Shown here: piece after piece, positions 44,327-53,382 of the stretch | How the letters are laid out: each line of letters begins with the position of its first letter | Numbering within the stretch: the first letter of the stretch is position 1 | Assembly (NCBI RefSeq): GCF_009684755.1 | Contig: NZ_BLBC01000011.1 | Location: 1-64,000, forward strand | Length of the DNA stretch: 64,000 nt | From: Capnocytophaga felis | GTDB lineage: Bacteria > Bacteroidota > Bacteroidia > Flavobacteriales > Flavobacteriaceae | Direction: 5' to 3' | The notes under the pieces: model-generated | The model's database searches: none | What the model was told of the DNA's origin: nothing | What the model saw: only the letters and a program-made list of their open reading frames with translations | Translations under genes and position numbers: made by a program

Positions 44327-44603
44327 TTCAAACTAAATTCAGACAACAAAAATATACTTTAATATGAAAAAAGGAAAATAAAACCCAACTATTTTTGAAC
44401 TTTCACTTTTCCTGAAATCATTTTAAAATCAGCAGATGGCAAATTGTATTAATTCCCGTCCACTAAAATAACAAAACTTTAACACTTTTCATTCTTCCTA
44501 ATAATGTTGAGGTTAGGTTTTTTATTCAAGTTCCGATACTTTTCAGATTTGTTTTTTGGAAAAATTTCTTCGTATCTTCGCCAAGAAAATAAAGAAATAT
44601 AAT
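44327..44603. promoter_or_regulatory. Divergent intergenic region between the TRIC gene and nrdB
   Basis: This 277-bp gap holds no gene. A near-consensus -7 element TATCTTCG (44573-44580) lies 23 bp before the nrdB ATG, with TTTG ending at 44551, giving a 21-nt spacer. No NrdR-like palindrome was recognised by eye. Confidence 0.5.
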
Positions 44604-45563
44604 ATGGGAATTTTTGATAAACGTGAAAACTACAAGCCTTTTGAGTATCCGGAGGTTATGGAATTTGTAGATGCAATGAATCGGTCGTTTTGGGTACATT
44701 CAGAAGTTGAATTTACAGCTGATATTCAAGATTTTAAATCAGACTTATCAACTATAGAAAAGGAAGCTGTTAAGCGTGCTTTACTCGGTATTGCTCAGGT
44801 GGAAGTATCGGTAAAAACTTTCTGGGGAGACCTTTATGACCTTTTTCCAAAACCCGAATTTAACGGTTTGGGAGCCACTTTTGCCGAATGCGAATTTCGC
44901 CATAGCGAAGCCTACTCACGCCTTTTGGAAGTACTTGGTTACAATAATGAATTTGAAAACCTGCTTGAAGTTCCTATTTTTAAGGAGAGAAACAACATTT
45001 TGAAAGAATATTTAGCGAAAAACAAAGAAAACGCTATGGAACGTATTTTGTTCTTTACGTTGATTATTGAAAACGCATCTCTTTTTAGTCAATTCGCTAC
45101 AATTCTGTCGTTTACACGATTCAAAGGATATATGAAAAACGTTGCCAATATCATTGCCTGGACATCTATTGATGAACAATTGCACGCCAATGCAGGCATC
45201 TATATTCTTAAGAAAATTTTTGAAGAAAATCCTGAAATGAAAGAAAGAGCCAAAGAAGAAGCTACAGATTTCATTAGAAATTACATCGCTTTGGAAGACA
45301 AAATGTTAGACTGGATTTTTGAAGAAGGAGAAATTGATTTTTTCACTAAAAAAGATTTAGCAAACTATATGCGTTATCGCCTTGATGACTCGCTTACACA
45401 GTTAGGATTAGATAAACCATTCGGCATAACAAGCGACGAAGCAAAACCTATGTTATGGTTTGAAGAGGAAGTATTCAGTAATGAATTGGACGATTTCTTT
45501 GCCAAAAGACCTACCGCCTACACAAAACACGATAAGAGCATCAGCGAAAACGATTTATTCTAA
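44604..45563 (+). CDS. nrdB: Ribonucleoside-diphosphate reductase beta subunit
   Basis: This is the small subunit of class I ribonucleotide reductase; it holds the diiron centre and stable tyrosyl radical used to make deoxyribonucleotides. The start is the ATG at 44604 (MGIFDKRENYKP), giving 319 residues; the longer frame opens with a TTG upstream of the promoter's transcript start. Ligands and radical site are visible: E67 (in QVEVSV), E97, H100 and Y104 (ECEFRHSEAY), then IIENASLFSQF and DEQLHANAG carrying the later glutamates and histidine. The gene for the alpha subunit, usually adjacent in Flavobacteria, is not in this window. Confidence 0.95.
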   Translation: MGIFDKRENYKPFEYPEVMEFVDAMNRSFWVHSEVEFTADIQDFKSDLSTIEKEAVKRALLGIAQVEVSVKTFWGDLYDLFPKPEFNGLGATFAECEFRHSEAYSRLLEVLGYNNEFENLLEVPIFKERNNILKEYLAKNKENAMERILFFTLIIENASLFSQFATILSFTRFKGYMKNVANIIAWTSIDEQLHANAGIYILKKIFEENPEMKERAKEEATDFIRNYIALEDKMLDWIFEEGEIDFFTKKDLANYMRYRLDDSLTQLGLDKPFGITSDEAKPMLWFEEEVFSNELDDFFAKRPTAYTKHDKSISENDLF

Positions 45564-45593
45564 TAGAATAGATATTAAAAAATTAATCACTTT

Positions 45594-45881
45594 ATGAAGT
45601 TTTATCAAAAAGAAATTCTCATTGGTTTTCTTGTTGGACTTATAGCCAACGGATTAGGAATTCTGATATATATTCTTATTTTCTCAAAATATGGGATTGA
45701 AGCCACGCTGCAAGATGCTTATTACAAAGGATATTTAGGCTCTCTGATTGCTTTGGGAGGTCTTCTTGACCTGCTTTCTTTCTTCCTTTTTCTGCGTTTA
45801 GGACGTGATGAAAGAGCAAAGGGAGTTTTGATGGCTTCGTTTGTGTTAGCGTTAGTTATTTTAGGATTGCAATTCACATAA
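45594..45881 (+). CDS. Small three-helix membrane protein
   Basis: This 95-residue protein is almost entirely hydrophobic: helices at about 7-30 (ILIGFLVGLIANGLGILIYI), 47-67 and 76-94. A short basic loop RLGRDERAKG separates the last two. I do not recognise a family. It follows nrdB by 30 bp on the same strand and shares its terminator, so the two are probably co-transcribed, although no functional link is known. Confidence 0.7.
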   Translation: MKFYQKEILIGFLVGLIANGLGILIYILIFSKYGIEATLQDAYYKGYLGSLIALGGLLDLLSFFLFLRLGRDERAKGVLMASFVLALVILGLQFT

Positions 45882-45900
45882 AATCAATCCTTTTAAATAA

Positions 45901-45937
45901 AAAAAGCAGAGCTATTAATTAGTTAGCTCTGCTTTTT
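45901..45937. terminator. Bidirectional terminator between nrdB unit and DMT transporter
   Basis: A 14-bp perfect stem (AAAAAGCAGAGCTA at 45901-45914 and TAGCTCTGCTTTTT at 45924-45937) has a 9-nt loop and serves the two convergent genes; its right arm overlaps the stop codon of the transporter. Confidence 0.9.
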
Positions 45938-46818
45938 TATTGTTCTTTCTTCTGTCCAAAAATGATGTCAATAAGTACCCCTATGATAATCAGAATCACA
46001 CCTATTATTAGCGTGGTAGTGAGTTCTTCTGAAAATAATCCTACACTAATTCCTACTGCAATAACAGGCTCAATAGCTCCCATAATTGCCGTTGGTGTAG
46101 AACCTATATAACGAATAGCATAAATCAACGTTGTAACAGAAAGTACTGTAGTAATTAATGAAAAAATTGTAAGATGCAAAAACATTGTCCCTTCCGGAAC
46201 AGGAATTTTTGATTCCAAAATAAGCGATTTTACTAAAAAATAAGCACTTGAGAAAAGCATCGAATAAAAAGCAATTTTGATTCCGGAAGCCGAAAGATGC
46301 GTTTGATTAACCACAACCATATAAACTCCATAAACAAATGCTCCCATAAAAGCTACAAAAAGTCCGAAATAATCAATTGAAAAAGAGGAAATATCTTTCA
46401 CACTCAAGATAAATATTCCTATCAGAACTATCAATAAAGAAAGAATTGTAGGTAATGAAATCTTCCCTTTAAAAAAAGTTCCCAAAATAACCGCAACAAC
46501 CACAGGATACATAAAAAAGATGGTAGAAGCTATTCCCGGACTCAAATAATCATAAGCTGCAAATAAAAACTCGGACGAAAGAGCGTACAAAAGTCCTAAA
46601 AAAGCGAATGTGTATATTTCTCTCAAAGTTAGCTTTAAACTTTCTTTGGTGTACAACAAATACCCTAAAATAAAGACACTTGCTATCAAAAAACGATAAA
46701 GCAAAGCCCCGTCTAATGAAAAATCACTTTTCTTTATCGGTATCATAAACAGCGGAATCATTCCGTAAGTAGCTGCCGATATAAACGCAAGTATGTATCC
46801 TTTTAATTTTAACTTCAT
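45937..46818 (-). CDS. EamA/DMT-superfamily transporter
   Basis: This 293-residue inner-membrane protein has ten predicted helices in two EamA repeats. The end of each half shows the expected pattern, for example FMYPVVVAVILGTFFKGK and GAIEPVIAVGISVGLFSEELTTTLIIG, which match the conserved proline-glutamate helix of drug/metabolite transporters. The substrate is unknown; family members export amino acids, nucleotide sugars or other small molecules. The gene is separated from the downstream and upstream units by terminators on both sides, so it is a single-gene unit. Confidence 0.9.
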   Translation of the reverse strand: MKLKLKGYILAFISAATYGMIPLFMIPIKKSDFSLDGALLYRFLIASVFILGYLLYTKESLKLTLREIYTFAFLGLLYALSSEFLFAAYDYLSPGIASTIFFMYPVVVAVILGTFFKGKISLPTILSLLIVLIGIFILSVKDISSFSIDYFGLFVAFMGAFVYGVYMVVVNQTHLSASGIKIAFYSMLFSSAYFLVKSLILESKIPVPEGTMFLHLTIFSLITTVLSVTTLIYAIRYIGSTPTAIMGAIEPVIAVGISVGLFSEELTTTLIIGVILIIIGVLIDIIFGQKKEQ

Positions 46819-46829
46819 AAATTACAAAA

Positions 46830-46852
46830 AAGGCTACCTTTTGAGTAGCCTT
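46830..46852 (-). terminator. Terminator of the two-component operon
   Basis: The 8-bp arms AAGGCTAC (46830-46837) and GTAGCCTT (46845-46852) with a 7-nt loop are followed by a T run on the minus strand. It lies 28 bp past the response-regulator stop. Confidence 0.8.
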
Positions 46853-46880
46853 AAGATTGATATTTTAAAAACGATTCCTA

Positions 46881-47639
46881 TTAAACAAAGCTATCTGCTT
46901 CTCGATTAGTAATCAACCGGAAACCTTCTCCGTGTATGTTAAGAATTTCAACTTTTTCATCCTTTTTAAGATATTTTCTTAATTTGGCTATATAAACGTC
47001 CATACTCCTGGAAGTGAAGTAATTATCATCTTTCCATATTTTAGACAATGCTAACTCCCTAGGCATCAAATCATTTTCGTGCAGAGCCAACAAACGAAGT
47101 AATTCGTTTTCTTTAGGAGAGAGTTTTACCGGTTCTTCATCTTTATATTTCAAGAATCTCAATTTTGAATTCAAGAAAAAATCACCAATTTCAAACTCAA
47201 ATTTTTTGCTATCAGCCACTGTTTCAATTGATTTTCTTTGTAACATTGATCTGATTTTCATCAAAAGGATTTCAGAGTCAAACGGCTTATTCAAATAATC
47301 ATCAGCTCCTACTTTGTATCCTTTCAATACATCTTCACGCATTGTTCGTGCTGTTAAAAAGATAATTGGTATTTTTTCATTTTTTTCACGAATTTCTTTT
47401 GCTAATGTAAATCCATCTTTGTAAGGCATCATAACATCCAGTATGCAAAGGTCAAAAGGTTCTTTTCTGAATCTGTCAAAACCTTCCATTCCGTTTTTGG
47501 CAAGAGCTACATCAAAGCCGCTCATTACCAAATAATCTCTCAAGACGGTTCCAAAATTGGGGTCGTCTTCAACCAAAAGGATTTTTTTGCTAGTTGTTGT
47601 TGTTTTCATATCATACGAATTTTCACCTACACTCATCAT
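46881..47639 (-). CDS. OmpR-family response regulator
   Basis: This is a 252-residue transcription regulator. The receiver domain shows ILLVEDDPNFG (acidic pair D25/D26), the phosphorylation site D68 in CILDVMMP, and the conserved lysine in LNKPFDSEIL. The C-terminal winged helix has LSPKENELLRLLALHEN and SRSMDVYIAKLRKYLKKD, typical of OmpR/PhoB. Two ATGs start the frame, and MKTTTTSKK ten codons later could be the true start. The histidine-kinase gene lies 84 bp upstream on the same strand and is its obvious partner. The pair resembles RprXY of Bacteroides in layout, but the equivalence is not proven. Confidence 0.93.
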   Translation of the reverse strand: MMSVGENSYDMKTTTTSKKILLVEDDPNFGTVLRDYLVMSGFDVALAKNGMEGFDRFRKEPFDLCILDVMMPYKDGFTLAKEIREKNEKIPIIFLTARTMREDVLKGYKVGADDYLNKPFDSEILLMKIRSMLQRKSIETVADSKKFEFEIGDFFLNSKLRFLKYKDEEPVKLSPKENELLRLLALHENDLMPRELALSKIWKDDNYFTSRSMDVYIAKLRKYLKKDEKVEILNIHGEGFRLITNREADSFV

Positions 47640-47723
47640 TTTATTTATTTTTTAAAGTTACGCTCTATTTTTCAAGAAGCCAGTAGTAAAGTTAGTAAAT
47701 ATTTATAGTTATTATTTGCATTT

Positions 47724-49295
47724 TTAAATAACAGAAAGCTGAATAAAGAATGTACTTCCTTTTCCTTTTTCGCTTTCTACATAAATTGTTCCGTTGTGGT
47801 CTTCCACGATGCTTTTCACATAAGCAAGCCCCAATCCGTGTCCCTTAACATTATGTAAATCACCCGTATGCTCACGATAGAACTTATGAAAAACCTGCCT
47901 CACGGCTTGTTTGCTCATCCCCTGCCCTCGGTCTTTTATACGAATGAGAATTTTATTATTCTTAATATTTTCGGTATAAATATCAATCTCAGGAGCTTCC
48001 GGCGAATATTTTATTGCATTTTCGATTATATTTATCAAAACATTCGTAAAATGCGATTCATTTGCTGATATATCTGCATTTTCTGCCATCAAATGCGTGC
48101 GAATCACTCCTTTTCTGTCATTCAACATCATTTGTACGTGTCCGATAGCCATTTCTATCAATATATGAACGTCCAGAGGTTCTTTTTCAATATTTAGTTC
48201 CCCTTTTTCAAGTCGAGAGATTTGCAAAATATTCTCAACTTGTGAGTGCATTCGCTTATTTTCATCTTTTAACATATTAACATACGTTAAAATTTTCTCA
48301 GGATTATTTATCGTCACAGGATTTCTGATAGCATCAAGCACCAAACTCGTGGTTGCAATTGGCGTTTTGAACTCGTGCGTGATGTTATTGATAAAATCCG
48401 TTTTAATTTGAGATATCCGCCTGTGAGTTACCATTTGGTTCATCGTAATTGTGAAAACCCCAATAATGATAATCATAAAAATAACTGACAATGAAGCTAT
48501 TCCGATTACCGACGAAAAAACAAATCGCTCACGTTGAGGAAAAATCAATGCCAATTCGTACATCAAATCCCCGGAACTGTTTGCAAACAAAGGAGCTCTG
48601 TATCCTTTCATTTCGTTCGAGTCAAAGTACTTTGAACGGATATTGGTCAGTATATTCCGATTGTAAATTGCAAACTCAAAATCAATATCCAACCCCCTGC
48701 TTTTCATTTCTCTTTTTACAAGATATTCAATCTGCTCGGGAGAAACTCTGTCAATAATAGGCAATTTTTCAATAATATTTTTGAAAGATTCCTGAATCAT
48801 TAATCGCTCTATTTCAGGCAAACGGCTGAATTTTTCATACGTTTCAATACTCGGAGCAACTTGATTATCAATCTCTTTTCCGAAAGTAATTCTCTGCTCG
48901 GATTGCCTGCTGATGTAGTTTTTAATTGATAGTGAATCTGCTATTCCCAAACTGGTTGGCAAGCTATAATCTTCCTCTAAAATACCGTGTTTGTAAATGA
49001 ACGTTTCTTTTGTATTTTTATTCTCTTGGACATACATAAATTCCCGAAGAGAAGACTCCTTCAGCACCAATGTAGTATCCCTTTCTTTTAAATCGATAAT
49101 TTGAGCAACATATTTACTTATCTCACTCTCTTCCAATCCATTAGTCACGGAGTTTAACACCTGCTGAACGGAATGCATAAAAGCCTCTTCCCTATCATCA
49201 ATGGCAGATTTAATCCAATACCCCTGAATGATGATTATTCCCAGCAAGGAAATACTCATCAAAATAATGGTTATTGTATTCAACTTACCTTTCAT
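47724..49295 (-). CDS. Sensor histidine kinase
   Basis: This 523-residue inner-membrane kinase pairs with the response regulator directly downstream. Helix one (ITIILMSISLLGIIIIQGYW, 8-27) and helix two (about 260-284) enclose a 230-residue periplasmic sensor region with no domain I can name. The phosphoacceptor is H307 in NNITHEFKTPIA. The ATP-binding domain shows NVLINIIENAIKYSP (N box), IRIKDRGQGM (G1 box) and GHGLGLAYVKSIVEDHNG (G2 box). There is no clear HAMP domain between helix two and the phosphoacceptor. The signal sensed is unknown. Confidence 0.93.
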   Translation of the reverse strand: MKGKLNTITIILMSISLLGIIIIQGYWIKSAIDDREEAFMHSVQQVLNSVTNGLEESEISKYVAQIIDLKERDTTLVLKESSLREFMYVQENKNTKETFIYKHGILEEDYSLPTSLGIADSLSIKNYISRQSEQRITFGKEIDNQVAPSIETYEKFSRLPEIERLMIQESFKNIIEKLPIIDRVSPEQIEYLVKREMKSRGLDIDFEFAIYNRNILTNIRSKYFDSNEMKGYRAPLFANSSGDLMYELALIFPQRERFVFSSVIGIASLSVIFMIIIIGVFTITMNQMVTHRRISQIKTDFINNITHEFKTPIATTSLVLDAIRNPVTINNPEKILTYVNMLKDENKRMHSQVENILQISRLEKGELNIEKEPLDVHILIEMAIGHVQMMLNDRKGVIRTHLMAENADISANESHFTNVLINIIENAIKYSPEAPEIDIYTENIKNNKILIRIKDRGQGMSKQAVRQVFHKFYREHTGDLHNVKGHGLGLAYVKSIVEDHNGTIYVESEKGKGSTFFIQLSVI

Positions 49296-49361
49296 CGTAC
49301 AAAACTAATACAAAAATTTTCTTAATTTTATTTTTTAACAAAATTTTAACTTAAATAAAAA

Positions 49362-49961
49362 TCAAATTATTGTTTTCTCAATTTTTTTAATTAATTTAGA
49401 ATGTATTTCTTGCACTTTTAACGAAGAACTTTCAATATCTATATTATTTATAACTTCATCCGACATATTCATCTTTTTCTCGTCATTCCATTGATTTTTT
49501 ATTCTTTCTCGTACAGAATTTTCCGTAACTCCATCTCTTTCAACCACTCTACGAATCCGCTCTTGCTCATCAGCCGTAACCGTTATAATATAGTCACAAT
49601 CGTGGTAAGCTCCACTTTCAAATAAAATCGCACTTTCTTTAATCACATAAGGTGAATTTTGCTTTGCTTTCCACTGAGAAAAATGCTTTGCTACTTCAGG
49701 ATGAACTATCTCATTGATTAAACGCAACTTATCTCTATCACTAAAAACAATTTCTGCAATGTATTTTCGGTTATATTTCCCATCAACATAAGCCAATTCC
49801 CCAAAAGAAGACTTTATTTTACGCTTGATATTTTCATCAGTTTCTATTAATTTTTGAGCCTCTGTATCTGATATGTAAACGGAAATCCCCAATTCCTCAA
49901 ACATTTTGGCTATTGTAGTTTTTCCACTACCAATCCCACCTGTTAAGCCTACTACCATCAT
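49362..49961 (-). CDS. coaE: Dephospho-CoA kinase
   Basis: This enzyme performs the last step of coenzyme A synthesis, phosphorylating the 3'-hydroxyl of dephospho-CoA with ATP. The 199-residue length is usual. The P-loop GGIGSGKTT is at 8-16, ISDTEAQKLI provides the conserved aspartate, and IVHPEVAKHFSQW plus a DEQERIRRVVERDG stretch are the family's lid and arginine motifs. Two consecutive ATGs overlap the TGA of the upstream YbbR gene by a few bases, so translational coupling is likely. Confidence 0.95.
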   Translation of the reverse strand: MMVVGLTGGIGSGKTTIAKMFEELGISVYISDTEAQKLIETDENIKRKIKSSFGELAYVDGKYNRKYIAEIVFSDRDKLRLINEIVHPEVAKHFSQWKAKQNSPYVIKESAILFESGAYHDCDYIITVTADEQERIRRVVERDGVTENSVRERIKNQWNDEKKMNMSDEVINNIDIESSSLKVQEIHSKLIKKIEKTII

Positions 49962-50908
49962 ATCTTCCGAATTAAAAAATCGACCTTATTTTCATTCAAA
50001 AATGACAATTTCACACGTTTTAACTTTGTCCGGATAGTCAAAGGCAAATACGTATTATTCTGAGCATCATTATAATCTGCTATTACGGCAATTTCATCTG
50101 AAGTTATTTTTTTCAATATATTCAAATCACCTGAACATAAAATAGTTACCTCAGCAGGAAAAATTTTAATTTGACTTCCTTCAGGTATGTTAAGCACTTG
50201 TACAGGCACTTTAACAAGCTGTTCGCTCATTTTATCAACAATTGCTTTAACAGTTATTTTATTTTTATCGAATTTCACACAATCTGTATTCTTTAAATTG
50301 TAAGACTTTTCAAATGAAGACTTTATCTTTTTTTGAGGAGAAAAAGATATGGAAATAATTTTCAAAGTATCTACAACGGATTTAATCCCCGAAACTACTA
50401 CCGAGTCAGGCTGTACAATCATTTCTGTAAGTTGATATTCTTTCTGAAAATCAGCATTTAAATTCACTTCCACAGGAATTTTCCTGGTATATTTTTTCTC
50501 CAAATCTACGACAATAGTATCCGAATACGTGTTTTGTATCTTCAATTCCGATGAGTGAGAAGAATTTAACTTATTTGCGATGTTTGTAGAAAGTTTGTAT
50601 TTTTTTCCTTCGATATGCTCCAAATCATTAAAATCTACATTTAAAGGCTGAACACCAGAATAATACTTGAATAATGCATATCCTTTTCCTTCTGCAACAA
50701 CTTTAATTTGATGTGTTTGAGAAGATTTCAAGAACATATTTTCGGGAACATTCGTAATTGAAATATCAACAGAAAATTCTCTTCGCAAATTTTTTGACAG
50801 CCGAATGAGTGTCCACAAAAACATAGATAAAAACAGGCAAATTAATACATTAAATGTCCTTCTATCTATCAAAAGTACTCGTATTTTCCTTTTTATTGAA
50901 CGTATCAC
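49958..50908 (-). CDS. YbbR-domain membrane-anchored protein
   Basis: This 316-residue protein has an N-terminal membrane helix (FNVLICLFLSMFLWTLIRLS) and an extracytoplasmic part made of YbbR-like beta domains (IPVEVNLNADFQKEYQL ... PDSVVVSGIKSVVDTL is the characteristic repeat). In other phyla YbbR proteins (CdaR) regulate diadenylate cyclase; in Bacteroidetes the gene usually precedes coaE, as here, with overlapping ends. The frame has no ATG; the first start is a GTG at 50908. Its exact role is unknown. Confidence 0.85.
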   Translation of the reverse strand: MIRSIKRKIRVLLIDRRTFNVLICLFLSMFLWTLIRLSKNLRREFSVDISITNVPENMFLKSSQTHQIKVVAEGKGYALFKYYSGVQPLNVDFNDLEHIEGKKYKLSTNIANKLNSSHSSELKIQNTYSDTIVVDLEKKYTRKIPVEVNLNADFQKEYQLTEMIVQPDSVVVSGIKSVVDTLKIISISFSPQKKIKSSFEKSYNLKNTDCVKFDKNKITVKAIVDKMSEQLVKVPVQVLNIPEGSQIKIFPAEVTILCSGDLNILKKITSDEIAVIADYNDAQNNTYLPLTIRTKLKRVKLSFLNENKVDFLIRKI

Positions 50909-51067
50909 AAATCAAAAATTTTTAATTTTCTCCAAATCTACCACTTATTTTATAAAATAAAAAATTTTTGTTAATATTTTTCATATCGCAAAAAATATTC
51001 CTATAAATTTCCTGAAAATATCCTCTTTGAGAAATTATCGTTTTATATCAACTTAAATTAAAAAAAT

Positions 51068-51101
51068 AAAAAATCTCCTCTTTTACAAAAGGAGATTTTT
51101 T
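51068..51101 (-). terminator. Terminator of the S9 peptidase gene
   Basis: The 12-bp arms AAAAAATCTCCT (51068-51079) and AGGAGATTTTTT (51090-51101) flank a 10-nt loop. It lies 18 bp after the stop codon of the minus-strand peptidase. The rest of the 50909-51118 gap is AT-rich with nothing else recognisable. Confidence 0.85.
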
Positions 51102-51118
51102 ACATATCTTACTTATAT

Positions 51119-53281
51119 TTAATTGGTTATCCCTTCCAAATCCAACATAAAGGCATATTCTTTGGCTACTTCTTTCAAGGCTTCAAAACGTCCGGAAGCA
51201 CCGCCGTGTCCTGCATCCATATTCGTGTCAAGGAACAACAGATTTTTATCGGTTTTCATATCACGTAGCTTGGCTACCCATTTAGCTGGTTCCCAGTATT
51301 GTACCTGCGAATCGTGCAATCCGGTAGAAACATACATATTCGGATAGTTTTGGGCTTTGACTTGGTCGTAAGGTGAATAAGATAACATATAATCATAATA
51401 TACTTTCTCGTTCGGATTACCCCATTCGTCGTATTCGCCCGTAGTAAGCGGAATGCTGTCATCGAGCATTGTAGTTACCACATCTACAAACGGAACCGAT
51501 GCAATCACACCCTTATAAAGCTCAGGAGCCATATTCACGATAGCTCCCATCAAAAGTCCGCCGGCTGACCCTCCCGAAGCGTATAAATGCTCGTTGGAAG
51601 TATATTTTTCAGCTATTAAATGCTTAGAACAATCGATAAAATCGGTAAATGTATTCTTTTTTTGTAGCATTTTTCCGTTTTCGTACCATTTTCTGCCTAA
51701 ATATTGCCCTCCGCGAATGTGAGCAATCACGTAAATGAATCCACGGTCAAGCAAACTGAGGCGAGAAGATGAAAAATACGGATTTATAGTATGCCCATAC
51801 GAACCGTAAGCATAGAGTAACAACGGATTTTTGCCATCTTTTTTCATTCCTTTGCGATAAACCATCGACATCGGAACTTTTGTTCCGTCTTGTGCCGTAG
51901 CCCAAATGCGTTCTTCTACATAGTTATTTTTATCGAATTTTCCACCCAAAACCTGTTGTTCTTTTAACACCGTTTTTTCTTTGGTAACCATATTGAAATC
52001 AATTACCGAAGCCGGAGTGGTCATTGATTGGTAGCCGTAACGTAACACATCTGTATCAAAATCAACATTTTGTGTAGTATATGCTGTATAAGTTTCACTT
52101 TCGAAAGGCAAATAATACGATTCCCCTCCGTTCCAAGGACGAATTTCGATTCTGTCCAAGCCATTGAAAGTTTCTTCTACCACCAAAAAGTTTTTGAAAA
52201 TTTCGATGCCTTCCAAAAATACGTCCTCACGATGCGGAATAAGTTCTTTCCAATTTTCAGCAGAAGTCGCATTTTCAGATGTTTTCATCAGTTTGAAGTT
52301 GGTCGCTCCGTCTTTGTTGGTTACGATATAGAACGAATCGCCATAGTGAGCAATGTCGTACTCCAATCCTCTGACACGTTTTTGAAATACTTTAAAATCA
52401 CCTTTGGGATTATCCGCTTTTAGGATTTGATATTCCGAAGTAAGCGTACTTCCCGAACCGATAACGATGTATTTTTTTGATTTTTCGCGATATACGTAGG
52501 TGTAGAAAGTATCGTCTTTTTCGTGAAAAATAAGAGCGTCTTTTTTAGTATCTGTACCCAATTCGTGACGGTAAACTTTGTCCGAGCGAAGGGTTTGAGA
52601 ATCTTTTTTCGTATAGAATAACGTTTTGTTATCGCTTGCCCAAGCCGCTGAACCTGTGGTATTTTCGATTTTTTCAGGAAGAATTTCACCGGTTTCTAAG
52701 TTCTTGATTTGCAACATATACTGACGGCGAGAAACCGTATCCACCCCGAAAGATGCGTACTTATTATCATCACTTACCGAAATTCCGCTTAGTTGAAAAT
52801 AAGCGTATCCTTTTGCCATTTCGTTGCAGTCGAACATAATTTCCTCCGGAGCGTCCAAAGTTCCTTTTTTGCGTGAATAAATTGGGTAATCCTTTCCGAT
52901 TTCGTAACGGGTAATGTACCAATATCCGTTGCGGAAATACGGCACAGACGAGTCGTCTTCTTTAATTCGGGATTTCATTTCCTCGAAAAGCGAGTTTTGA
53001 AAATCCTTAGTGTGAGCCGTCATTTTTTGGTAATACTCATTTTCGGCATTGAGGTAATCGATTACTTCTTGGTTTTCCCGCTGGTTGAGCCAGAAGTAGT
53101 TATCGGTACGTACATCGCCAAATTTTTCCAACTCGTGCGGAACTTTCTTCGCCATAGGAGGCTGAATATCGGGATATTGTGTTTTTTTCATTTGCTGTTC
53201 GGTATTATTTTTACAAGAAGTTGCAAAAATAAGCGAAACTGTAGCAATTGCGAACTTTTTTAGTGTTATTTTTTTCTGCAT
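51119..53281 (-). CDS. S9-family oligopeptidase (oligopeptidase B-like) lipoprotein
   Basis: This serine peptidase has 720 residues from the ATG at 53281 (MQKKITLKK); the longer frame adds 23 residues without signal character. A signal peptide with lipobox FATSC makes it a predicted lipoprotein, so it acts outside the cytoplasm. The N-terminal part is the seven-bladed propeller (RTDNYFWL near its start); the C-terminal part is the alpha/beta-hydrolase with the nucleophile in GGSAGG (about S572), the aspartate in TGLHDSQVQYWEP (about D657) and the histidine in DAGHGG (about H692). The layout matches oligopeptidase B, which cuts short peptides after basic residues. Cleavage preference here is inferred. 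Confidence 0.92.
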   Translation of the reverse strand: MQKKITLKKFAIATVSLIFATSCKNNTEQQMKKTQYPDIQPPMAKKVPHELEKFGDVRTDNYFWLNQRENQEVIDYLNAENEYYQKMTAHTKDFQNSLFEEMKSRIKEDDSSVPYFRNGYWYITRYEIGKDYPIYSRKKGTLDAPEEIMFDCNEMAKGYAYFQLSGISVSDDNKYASFGVDTVSRRQYMLQIKNLETGEILPEKIENTTGSAAWASDNKTLFYTKKDSQTLRSDKVYRHELGTDTKKDALIFHEKDDTFYTYVYREKSKKYIVIGSGSTLTSEYQILKADNPKGDFKVFQKRVRGLEYDIAHYGDSFYIVTNKDGATNFKLMKTSENATSAENWKELIPHREDVFLEGIEIFKNFLVVEETFNGLDRIEIRPWNGGESYYLPFESETYTAYTTQNVDFDTDVLRYGYQSMTTPASVIDFNMVTKEKTVLKEQQVLGGKFDKNNYVEERIWATAQDGTKVPMSMVYRKGMKKDGKNPLLLYAYGSYGHTINPYFSSSRLSLLDRGFIYVIAHIRGGQYLGRKWYENGKMLQKKNTFTDFIDCSKHLIAEKYTSNEHLYASGGSAGGLLMGAIVNMAPELYKGVIASVPFVDVVTTMLDDSIPLTTGEYDEWGNPNEKVYYDYMLSYSPYDQVKAQNYPNMYVSTGLHDSQVQYWEPAKWVAKLRDMKTDKNLLFLDTNMDAGHGGASGRFEALKEVAKEYAFMLDLEGITN

Positions 53282-53320
53282 AATCAATAAAATTGTTGGT
53301 TTACGTCCCAAAGGTATAAA

Positions 53321-53362
53321 AAAAATAGAAAGCTGAAAATATTTCTTCAACTTTCTATTTTT
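53321..53362 (-). terminator. Terminator of the second giant surface-protein gene
   Basis: A 12-bp stem (AAAAATAGAAAG at 53321-53332 and CTTTCTATTTTT at 53351-53362) encloses an 18-nt loop that can pair further. On the minus strand it follows the giant gene stop by about 20 nt and ends in a T run. Confidence 0.82.
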
Positions 53363-53382
53363 TTTATCTGCTTTTAAAGAGT

